DNA of 5,740 nt from an uncultured Ruminococcus sp. Its GTDB lineage: Bacteria; Bacillota; Clostridia; Oscillospirales; Ruminococcaceae. A model generated the notes under the pieces. That model made no database searches. It was given only the letters and a program-made list of their open reading frames with translations, and was not told the DNA's origin. Shown piece by piece: positions 1 through 4,747 of the stretch; the first letter of the stretch is position 1; each line of letters starts with the position of its first letter. Made by a program: the position numbers and the translations under genes. Location: positions 1 to 5,740 of the forward strand of contig CALCRR010000382.1 of the NCBI GenBank assembly GCA_937894495.1. The letters run 5' to 3'.

Positions 1-10
1 GTCTATTAAG

Positions 11-17
11 AAAGGAG
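11..17 (+). promoter_or_regulatory. Ribosome binding site of the coupling-protein gene
   Basis: AAAGGAG lies 6 nt before the ATG at 24 and fixes that start. A TAA at 7-9 could end an upstream gene cut by the window edge, which would make the coupling-protein gene a downstream member of an operon, but nothing more of such a gene can be seen. Confidence 0.8.
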
Positions 18-23
18 AACCCC

Positions 24-1463
24 ATGAACGATCAGGCATATAAACAGTATCTGCATTTACGGGAACATCCAGAGGAATTGTCCTTTGACCCTCCGGAAAC
101 ATTCTGGGACGATTATGAGGAGTTCCTGAATAGCCACGAACCGCCCGATGAGGAGGATACCCTCTGTCACGAAACGCCCGAACAGGTAACCGAAGCCTTC
201 AACAATGCCCGATGGGTCTTTGCAAATGGTGTCACACGAACGCTGAATGACTTCGTGTCAAGACTCAACAACAATATCTGTGCAGTCGGCGGAAGCGGCA
301 CTGGCAAGACAACCAGCTTCATTGAGCCGAATCTCTTTCACCTTGAAGGGTCAGGTGTTTTCTCCGACCCAAAGGGAACTCTGTTGAACAAGTATGGCGA
401 ACGGTTACAAGCACAGGGCTACAAGGTCATCGTCATGGATTTTCAGAATCCGGAAAAATCGGTTCACTGGAATCCTCTGAAAAATCTCCATTCCTCGCAG
501 GATATCCTCCGCTTAGCATATGCTATCGCCTTTGACCCACGCTCGGCGTATACCGCTGACCCATTCTGGGATAACGCAAATGTCATGTATTTGTGTGCGC
601 TGATCGGCTATATGATCGAAACGAAATACTTCAACTGTAATTTCCGTGGACTGCTCCGCCTGATGGATGAGGGAGAACGCTTTACACGCAGATTCGACAG
701 GGATGGATACCGTCAAAGTACGGAGAAAGCCTCAAAGCTCTCTGACCGATTTGAACGGCATCACAAGAATAACCCGAATAGCTGGGCGTATGAGCAGTTC
801 AAAGCAGTCGATTCCGCAACCGAAAAGACCTACGATTCGATTCGTGTCACCCTTGCAGCAAAGCTGGCAAATTTCAGCTCCCGTGAGCTGGAAATGATGA
901 TGTCATCAAATGATATTGACTTTTCCGACATCGCCAAACAGCGCACTGCTGTATTCGTCCTCCAGAGCGATACCGACCGTTCTATGGATACACTTGTGAA
1001 CCTGTTTTTCTCGCAGGCAATTAACAGCCTGATCGCCTATGCCGATACTTGTGAGAATCAGCGCTTACCGATACCAGTCAGATTTTTCCTTGATGATTAT
1101 GGTGCGACCACTGCGATCCACAACCTTGACACGATCATTTCCACGATCCGTTCCCGTGCGATCTCCGTATCGCTGATTCTCCAGTCCGAAGCGCAGCTTG
1201 CCTACAGCAGCAAGCGTGGTGCAGACAAGACAATTCTTGCCAACTGCGACACCTATATCTACATGGGCGGTAACGACATTGAAACGGCAAAGGCAGTCAG
1301 CCAGCGGTGCAATAAGCCTCTGGAGCAAGTGCTGTATATGCCTGTCGGTCATTGCTGGGTATTTGAGCGCGGCAAGAAGCCCGTTTATGCCGAGGTTGCG
1401 CCCCGCCCCGATCTTCACGAGATCGAAAAAGCGATGCACGAGTATGGCAGTGAGACTGTGTGA
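24..1463 (+). CDS. VirD4/TraG-type conjugative coupling ATPase, soluble form
   Basis: Probable type IV coupling protein: a hexameric ATPase that receives the relaxase-bound DNA strand and feeds it to the conjugation channel. Seen in the 479 residues: Walker A GGSGTGKTT (89-97), the VirD4-typical FSDPKGTL (113-120), FWDNANVMYL (181-190) where the family usually has a DPFW-type motif, a Walker B strand RFFLDDYG (353-360), LILQSEAQL (384-392), and NCDTYIYMGGND (407-418), which matches the family's conserved C-terminal core. The order and spacing fit TraG/VirD4 well. It is odd in having no N-terminal transmembrane pair: the first 80 residues are acidic and hydrophilic, and the protein is shorter than the roughly 600 residues usual for anchored VirD4. 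It may therefore need a separate membrane partner. Walker B has DDY where VirD4 proteins commonly have DE. It is followed by a hairpin and converges on the rep operon. The family call is firm; the soluble state is inferred from composition. Confidence 0.88.
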   Translation: MNDQAYKQYLHLREHPEELSFDPPETFWDDYEEFLNSHEPPDEEDTLCHETPEQVTEAFNNARWVFANGVTRTLNDFVSRLNNNICAVGGSGTGKTTSFIEPNLFHLEGSGVFSDPKGTLLNKYGERLQAQGYKVIVMDFQNPEKSVHWNPLKNLHSSQDILRLAYAIAFDPRSAYTADPFWDNANVMYLCALIGYMIETKYFNCNFRGLLRLMDEGERFTRRFDRDGYRQSTEKASKLSDRFERHHKNNPNSWAYEQFKAVDSATEKTYDSIRVTLAAKLANFSSRELEMMMSSNDIDFSDIAKQRTAVFVLQSDTDRSMDTLVNLFFSQAINSLIAYADTCENQRLPIPVRFFLDDYGATTAIHNLDTIISTIRSRAISVSLILQSEAQLAYSSKRGADKTILANCDTYIYMGGNDIETAKAVSQRCNKPLEQVLYMPVGHCWVFERGKKPVYAEVAPRPDLHEIEKAMHEYGSETV

Positions 1464-1480
1464 GGTGTAAGACAAATTTG

Positions 1481-1512
1481 TCCCTTGTCCCCTGTCATGA
1501 GGGGACAAGGGA
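1481..1512 (+). terminator. Perfect hairpin after the coupling-protein gene, possible terminator
   Basis: TCCCTTGTCCCC at 1481-1492 is exactly complementary to 1501-1512. The T at 1493 and A at 1500 can add a thirteenth pair, leaving a 6-nt loop. It begins 17 nt after the stop codon of the coupling-protein gene. No T-run follows on the + strand (GCAAATAT), so it is not a textbook intrinsic terminator. It could instead protect the mRNA 3' end, bind a protein, or be part of a DNA recognition site. Confidence 0.5.
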
Positions 1513-1583
1513 GCAAATATACTGTCAAATCAATTTTTCCCAAGTGATTCTATAAAAACGAGTAAATGCTGGAAACGCCCATT

Positions 1584-1612
1584 TTGCGGATTTATATACA
1601 ATGTGATATACT
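1584..1612 (+). promoter_or_regulatory. Extended -10 promoter of the small gene at 1648
   Basis: TTGCGG at 1584-1589 and TATACT at 1607-1612 are separated by exactly 17 bp. TG at 1604-1605, one base before the -10 box, makes an extended -10 element. Transcription would start near 1619, about 29 nt before the ATG of the small gene. This is one of the two best promoters in the window. Confidence 0.7.
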
Positions 1613-1624
1613 ATTATTATCACA
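1602..1624. repeat. Inverted repeat over the -10 box, candidate operator
   Basis: TGTGATA (1602-1608) and TATCACA (1618-1624) are exact inverted copies separated by 9 bp. The repeat covers the -10 hexamer and the expected start point of the small-gene promoter, where a bound repressor would block transcription. The cognate protein is unknown; candidates are the HTH proteins encoded in this window. Confidence 0.45.
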
Positions 1625-1647
1625 AGTTCATAAACAGGAGGTTCATT

Positions 1648-1746
1648 ATGATAAAGCTGAACATCAATCAGAAAAGCTCTGCGCATGAAATGAGTCCCTT
1701 TGCAATGATGCTGTGCAAGGTGCTTGAAAAGCACACAACAGCGTAG
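1648..1746 (+). CDS. Small hypothetical protein, 32 aa, with its own promoter
   Basis: The reading frame starts at ATG 1648, preceded 6 nt upstream by AGGAGG (1636-1641), and ends at TAG 1744-1746. The product begins MIKLNINQKSS and ends VLEKHTTA. It is weakly basic, has a methionine-rich middle (HEMSPFAMMLCK), and shows no signal peptide or convincing membrane helix. I do not recognise the family. Support for a real gene is the combination of a good extended -10 promoter, a strong ribosome binding site at correct spacing and a stop codon placed at a hairpin. It lies alone between the coupling-protein gene and the convergent rep operon. Its stop codon sits inside the left arm of the 1733-1764 hairpin. 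The alternative is that the RNA itself is functional, for example as a transcript that runs on antisense to the rep-like gene, because no T-run ends it on this strand. Confidence 0.55.
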   Translation: MIKLNINQKSSAHEMSPFAMMLCKVLEKHTTA

Positions 1747-1764
1747 CATATTACGCTGTTGTGT
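1733..1764 (-). terminator. Terminator of the leftward rep operon
   Basis: Thirteen perfect pairs (1733-1745 with 1752-1764) enclose a 6-nt loop. Read on the - strand the stem starts 12 nt after the rep-like stop codon and is followed by GCTTTTC, a short T-run, as expected of an intrinsic terminator for the leftward operon. On the + strand no T-run follows, so it would be a weak terminator for the small gene whose stop codon it contains. Confidence 0.65.
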
Positions 1765-1776
1765 CTACTGATTCCA

Positions 1777-2733
1777 TTACGGATGAATATACTGATTCAT
1801 GTAGTATGCGCCATTGAACATGATTGTCTTTACTGCATGGGAGGCAACCTCTTCAATCGCTTCCATATCATAGTCAAAGCCCAAATCACTTGCAAACACG
1901 AAGGGTTCGATCTTACGCCTCATTTTATAGCCGAGCTGATTCCAATAGTCCGTTTTGTTGGGATTCCCCCGAAGCAGATCAATCAGCACCCTTTCTGTAT
2001 CGTTCAGATTAGAGGACGGATTTGCCTCCTGACCCTCCGGTACAAGTATAGCTACTTTAGGCAATAAGCCCTTGATATCCTGTGACCAATGCTCGGATAA
2101 AGGATTTCCTACGGTAATTTCCAGACGGGTAAGGTCATTCGGCAAACCGCTTTCCTTTCTCTTGTCATAAAGCTTCACATGACCGACATTGTTACGCACT
2201 TTGCCGAGATATTCCGTCTTTGAGTCCTTTGAAGCATGATAATCCAGCTTAGCACGTTTATCCTTAATCAAATGAACGAAGTATTTGCTGATCGGAATAT
2301 CAATGGCAATATCCATCTTTTCGATGAAGTACAATTCCGACATACTAAGCAGCGTTTCCAGATCATGCAGACAGTTTTCATCATAGAACGACTTGTTGGG
2401 ATTGACCTCGATATACAGGCAATTTTCTGCATCCGGATGGTTTTTCAGTACTTTTATATCAAGCCGAGCAGTCTGGACACCATGCTTGTCAAAGTATACC
2501 TTGCTGCACTTATAACGATAATGGTTGTACATGGTATCCTCTTCGCTGATTTTTATACCGCTGATAAGGTGCTGGAGAATATTGATATTGTCTTTTAGAC
2601 TCTCATATAAATCTTCTCGCATAGTCGCCTTTACTCCCATTTTATCTACAGAGTGCGTAACAACACACTCTGTAGAAGTGAAACGGTATGCCGTTTCAAC
2701 AGGTTTAAAAAGCGGAGGATTCTTAATGTTCAT
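1777..2733 (-). CDS. Rep_trans/NicK-like replication initiator or relaxase
   Basis: Probable DNA-nicking protein of the Rep_trans group (pT181 RepC, Tn916 Orf20, ICEBs1 NicK), which nicks an origin and stays joined to DNA through a tyrosine during rolling-circle replication or transfer. In the 318-aa product the order LYIEVNPNK (106-114), KMDIAIDIP (139-147), TEYLGK...VKLYDK (173-191) and LTRLEI (201-206) follows the conserved strand, metal-site and catalytic-tyrosine layout I recall for this family; Y175 or Y189 could be the nucleophile. The assignment rests on motif likeness only. I chose the start at 2733: GGAAGG at 2742-2747 lies 8 nt upstream, and the ATG comes 1 nt after the stop of the preceding gene. 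A start at 2760 would add nine residues but has a poorly placed ribosome site. It is the last gene of the leftward operon and carries two strong inverted repeats in its first 30 codons. There is no separate helicase or primase domain. A plasmid-type initiator is the main alternative. Confidence 0.6.
   Translation of the reverse strand: MNIKNPPLFKPVETAYRFTSTECVVTHSVDKMGVKATMREDLYESLKDNINILQHLISGIKISEEDTMYNHYRYKCSKVYFDKHGVQTARLDIKVLKNHPDAENCLYIEVNPNKSFYDENCLHDLETLLSMSELYFIEKMDIAIDIPISKYFVHLIKDKRAKLDYHASKDSKTEYLGKVRNNVGHVKLYDKRKESGLPNDLTRLEITVGNPLSEHWSQDIKGLLPKVAILVPEGQEANPSSNLNDTERVLIDLLRGNPNKTDYWNQLGYKMRRKIEPFVFASDLGFDYDMEAIEEVASHAVKTIMFNGAYYMNQYIHP
2645..2676. repeat. 11-bp inverted repeat in the rep-like gene, candidate nick-site hairpin
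   Basis: TCTACAGAGTG (2645-2655) and CACTCTGTAGA (2666-2676) are exact inverted copies with the 10-nt spacer CGTAACAACA. The repeat falls at about codons 20-30 of the rep-like gene. Nickases of the Rep_trans group are known to act on inverted repeats within or beside their own gene. The spacer contains TAACA, which I also recall in the spacers of the ICEBs1 and Tn916 oriT repeats. Function is inferred. Confidence 0.55.
2679..2698. repeat. Second inverted repeat in the rep-like gene
   Basis: TGAAACGGTATGCCGTTTCA is an 8-bp perfect inverted repeat with a 4-nt centre, palindromic at 18 of 20 positions. It starts 2 bp after the neighbouring 11-bp repeat, so the two hairpins sit back to back at codons 12-19 and 20-30 of the gene. 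One could be the nickase binding site and the other the nicking hairpin. Confidence 0.5.
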
Positions 2734-2734
2734 A

Positions 2735-3370
2735 TTAAACACCTTCCTTTCTGTAGTCATTAGCCTTCAAGAGAGAGTGGATGAAAATCTTACCCTCTAC
2801 CGTCCAATAGATGTGGCTATTAGATTCCTTAAAACCAACATAGCGAAGTTTCCTATACTTGCTATGTACATACCAGCGACTGCCCTTGCGGTGCTGGACA
2901 CCCTTCATTTCAAGGAAAAGATTCAGCTTTCTGGGAGACATTCCGTATTCTTCTGCGATTTCAGAAACGGTGAACAAGTATTCACAAGTTTCTGACGCAG
3001 AGTCATCCATCTCGCTATGTTCAGTTTCCATAATATTCAGGACAAGCGTGGCAGGATAGTATAAAACACCATCTACTGCCTGATTATTCTTCAAACTATC
3101 CGGAACGGTAAGATCATAGTCCTGCTCCTGAATCTTTACCAAAGAGGGACGTTTACTATCTTTGAGCAAGTCATACAGACCTCTGACATCAACATAATAC
3201 TCCTTCTTTGTATGGGCTGTTCCAAATTCGATGCTTACTACCGATTCAGGCGAAACATTGCGAAGCGCTGCTTCGAGGTTGGGATAGCAAAGCACCTTTA
3301 CTGCATCGCCCAGATTGTAGAATGGTCTCTCCTGAATAAGCAGGATTCTTATAGCTTCTCTCTTTTTCAT
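2735..3370 (-). CDS. Bro-N/KilAC antirepressor-like DNA-binding protein
   Basis: The C-terminal part, about residues 131-202 of 211, matches the phage antirepressor KilAC domain: FTVSEIAEEYGMSPRKLN, then an LEMKGV..RKGSRWYVHSKY stretch, then YWTVEGKIFIHSLLK at the end. The N-terminal part, about residues 13-80, looks like a Bro-N domain (PFYNLGDAVKVLCYPN, later YVDVRGLYDLLKDSKRP), though less clearly. In phages this pairing marks antirepressors and related DNA-binding regulators; there is no sign of an enzyme, signal peptide or membrane segment. The start at 3370 has AAGGAGG at 3381-3387 (10 nt spacing), and its ATG shares a base with the TAA of the preceding gene (TAATG), which suggests translational coupling. 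The rep-like gene follows 1 nt after its stop. It probably relieves repression by the XRE protein or regulates rep use, which is inference; a replication-accessory role is also possible. Confidence 0.72.
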   Translation of the reverse strand: MKKREAIRILLIQERPFYNLGDAVKVLCYPNLEAALRNVSPESVVSIEFGTAHTKKEYYVDVRGLYDLLKDSKRPSLVKIQEQDYDLTVPDSLKNNQAVDGVLYYPATLVLNIMETEHSEMDDSASETCEYLFTVSEIAEEYGMSPRKLNLFLEMKGVQHRKGSRWYVHSKYRKLRYVGFKESNSHIYWTVEGKIFIHSLLKANDYRKEGV

Positions 3371-3660
3371 TATGCTGAAACCTCCTTGTTAACTGTAGTG
3401 AGCATATTTGCAGTAACTATAGAGCCTTCAGCAGATTCTACATCTTCAAATTGATAGCCCGTGTACTCTGCAAACTGTTTTGGTGAAATATAGTAATCAT
3501 ACTGTTGATTGCTATCTTCTGTTTTCAATGCAACTCCGAAAGGCAGAATACCACGCTGCAGTCCAATGCGTATGAACTGAGGTGACTTTCCCATGATACG
3601 AGCCGCATCATTTACAGGGACGTTGCGTCCGCTGTAGTCATACTTTGCCTTATCAGGCAT
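3370..3660 (-). CDS. Small HTH/excisionase-like DNA-binding protein
   Basis: This 96-aa protein has a short MerR/excisionase-like helix-turn-helix: VPVNDAARIMGKSPQFIRIG (14-33), followed by LQRGILPFGVALK and YDYYISPKQFAEYTG (54-68). This pattern is familiar from small regulatory or excisionase-like proteins of clostridial phages and ICEs. Its position between the control region and the rep-like gene would suit an excisionase, which directs the integrase toward excision, but a simple regulator is equally possible. The start at 3660 is preferred: AAAGGA at 3669-3674 lies 8 nt upstream, and the gene overlaps the previous stop by 8 nt. Starting at 3708 would add 16 residues inside the preceding gene and lacks such support. 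The last 30 residues look unstructured. Confidence 0.68.
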   Translation of the reverse strand: MPDKAKYDYSGRNVPVNDAARIMGKSPQFIRIGLQRGILPFGVALKTEDSNQQYDYYISPKQFAEYTGYQFEDVESAEGSIVTANMLTTVNKEVSA

Positions 3661-3859
3661 CTTCACCATCCTTTCTCTTCTGATCTGCGAGCTTGTCAAT
3701 GATTGCACAAATCTCGTTTTCCTTCGCTTCGGTGAGAGGGTGACGCAAAAGCTTGCTGAAATTGCTGTCCCTCATGCCGAGCACTTCTGCAATCTGCCAG
3801 AGCAGTACGCCTTTTCCTTTGGCGTATTCCCTGACAAAGCGGTTTTCATTGTGTTTCAT
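3653..3859 (-). CDS. Small Cro/CI-like HTH protein, first gene of the leftward operon
   Basis: The 68-aa product is mostly one helix-turn-helix domain: FVREYAKGKGVLLWQIAEVL (8-27), then GMRDSNFSKLLRHPLTEAKE and a closing helix ICAIIDKLA (50-58). Small proteins with a MRDSNFS(K/R)LLR motif are common in Firmicute mobile elements and act as DNA-binding regulators; I know no defined target. The start at 3859 is chosen because AAAGGA (3869-3874) lies 9 nt upstream and a conserved-looking protein begins there. A start at 3949 would place 30 extra hydrophobic residues over the promoter and operator, so it is rejected. A start two codons upstream (3865) is too close to the ribosome site. It is first behind the strong leftward promoter and overlaps the next gene by 8 nt, so it may also autoregulate the operon. 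Confidence 0.72.
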   Translation of the reverse strand: MKHNENRFVREYAKGKGVLLWQIAEVLGMRDSNFSKLLRHPLTEAKENEICAIIDKLADQKRKDGEDA

Positions 3860-3910
3860 CAGCATCAGTCCTTTCAAATAAAATGGGGGTAATAATATGT
3901 AGTACAATAA

Positions 3911-3922
3911 CAAGAGCTCTTG
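3911..3922. repeat. Perfect 12-bp palindrome, candidate operator
   Basis: CAAGAGCTCTTG is a perfect palindrome. Beyond one mismatch on each side the symmetry continues (ATA at 3907..3909 region against TAT at 3924-3926). It covers about +5 to +16 of the expected leftward transcript, a usual place for an XRE/CI-type repressor site. The likely binder is the XRE protein encoded at 4014 or the first gene product of the operon. Confidence 0.55.
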
Positions 3923-3932
3923 GTATGGCATT

Positions 3933-3961
3933 ATTATATCAAGAATCAATCAAACTTTCAA
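3933..3961 (-). promoter_or_regulatory. Near-consensus leftward promoter of the HTH-KilAC-rep operon
   Basis: Read on the - strand, TTGAAA (3961-3956) and TATAAT (3938-3933) are separated by exactly 17 bp. The -10 box is perfect and the -35 box matches 4 of 6. Transcription should begin near 3926, leaving a leader of about 67 nt. Such a strong promoter is expected to be held off by a repressor. Confidence 0.82.
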
Positions 3962-3964
3962 TCA
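3946..3964. repeat. Direct repeat TCAATCA in the divergent promoter region
   Basis: TCAATCA occurs at 3946-3952 and again at 3958-3964, a 12-bp period close to one helical turn. The copies flank and overlap the -35 box and spacer of the leftward promoter. They could be tandem binding sites for an activator, a repressor or an excisionase-like protein, but in AT-rich DNA a short repeat may also be chance. Confidence 0.3.
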
Positions 3965-3967
3965 TTT

Positions 3968-3982
3968 TAACCCGAACGGTTA
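3968..3982. repeat. Short inverted repeat upstream of the XRE gene
   Basis: TAACC-CGAAC-GGTTA has 5-bp arms and a 5-bp centre and lies 31 bp before the XRE start codon. It is a possible autoregulatory operator of the XRE gene. No convincing -35/-10 pair for rightward transcription could be found around it, so the promoter of the XRE gene remains unassigned. Confidence 0.35.
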
Positions 3983-4013
3983 GAAATAGTTTTTTATAAG
4001 GAGGAATCACCAA

Positions 4014-4712
4014 ATGGATGTTTCAATCATGAAAAAAATGACGGTATCTTTTTCAAATAATTTAATTGCCTTGCGAGGTGATAGGACGCTGAAAGAGGTA
4101 AGTGAGGGTATTGGCATAGATGCACAATCACTAAGTCGATATGAAAGAGGTGAACGCATGCCCGATGTAGACATCGCCAAAGATATTGTGGATTACTATG
4201 GAGTTTCGCTTGATGCTCTTTTTGGCGATTTTAAGGAAAAACCTAAAGATTTTATGTTGCTTCTTTGCTATTATACTGGATTATCAGCAGATTCAATCAG
4301 ATATATAAGACTGTTTTTAAATGATAACGGATATTCCAAAACACTGGATAAAATGATTCTATCCGATGATTTTAGAAATCTCATTACATATCTGTCTCAA
4401 ATTGAGAAACTGTCAAATGATATGCTTACTTTAGAATCAAAGCATCATAAAAGAGATTCTTTGGATGATAGCATTATTGATGGACTGCGACATAAGGCAA
4501 GTAAAATCTTTGATTCAATTTTAGATACCTTCGATGCACGAATTGAAAAGGAAAATGAATTTGAGTCTGCAAGAGAGACAGCACAAGTAATCAATAAGGT
4601 GCTTGTTGAGGAGCAAATCAAGCGAGATACTGTACTGGCAAAGCTTTTTGAGAATGGTTATGATCTCAATCAGCTTATCAGCAATGAACCTGATGAAATC
4701 GAACTCATATAA
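4014..4712 (+). CDS. XRE-family HTH transcriptional regulator, probable element repressor
   Basis: The 232-aa protein has a Cro/CI-type helix-turn-helix at about residues 15-70: the stretch LIALRGDRTLKEVSEGIGID, then AQSLSRYERGERMPDVDIAK and YYGVSLDALFGD, a classic XRE signature. The remaining 160 residues are predicted from composition to be mainly charged helices, with no HExxH peptidase motif, LexA-type peptidase motif or membrane segment visible; I do not recognise that domain. AAGGAGG at 3998-4004 lies 9 nt before the ATG. Divergent from the leftward operon and 35 nt ahead of the integrase in the same direction, it sits where ImmR sits in ICEBs1, which suggests it represses the leftward promoter and is cotranscribed with the integrase. 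Sampled lines in the second half have about 28% G+C, against 43-53% in neighbouring genes, so this gene may have a separate origin. Confidence 0.83.
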   Translation: MDVSIMKKMTVSFSNNLIALRGDRTLKEVSEGIGIDAQSLSRYERGERMPDVDIAKDIVDYYGVSLDALFGDFKEKPKDFMLLLCYYTGLSADSIRYIRLFLNDNGYSKTLDKMILSDDFRNLITYLSQIEKLSNDMLTLESKHHKRDSLDDSIIDGLRHKASKIFDSILDTFDARIEKENEFESARETAQVINKVLVEEQIKRDTVLAKLFENGYDLNQLISNEPDEIELI

Positions 4713-4733
4713 TATATAAAATTTCTTAAAATG

Positions 4734-4740
4734 AAAGGAG
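4734..4740 (+). promoter_or_regulatory. Ribosome binding site of the integrase gene
   Basis: AAAGGAG lies 7 nt before the ATG at 4748 and sets that start. The 35-nt gap after the XRE stop codon contains no evident promoter or terminator, so both genes are probably on one transcript. Confidence 0.75.
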
Positions 4741-4747
4741 CATCCCT

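Noticed and set aside
1065..1508. Long reading frame on the - strand opposite the coupling-protein gene
   Set aside because: It lies antisense to conserved VirD4 motifs, has no ribosome binding site and its translation resembles no family.
1525..1749. 74-codon frame on the - strand covering the small gene and its promoter
   Set aside because: It would start within the terminator hairpin, has no ribosome site, and conflicts with the better supported + strand small gene.
2734..2760. Upstream ATG for the rep-like gene at 2760
   Set aside because: It overlaps the KilAC gene and has only a poorly spaced ribosome site, while the ATG at 2733 has GGAAGG 8 nt upstream.
3902..3937. Rightward -10-like boxes (TACAAT at 3903, TATTAT at 3932) for the XRE gene
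   Set aside because: Neither has an acceptable -35 box at 16-18 bp, so no rightward promoter is called.
3860..3949. Upstream ATG at 3949 for the first HTH gene
   Set aside because: It would lie upstream of the expected transcript start and run across the promoter and palindrome; the added residues do not look like part of an HTH protein.
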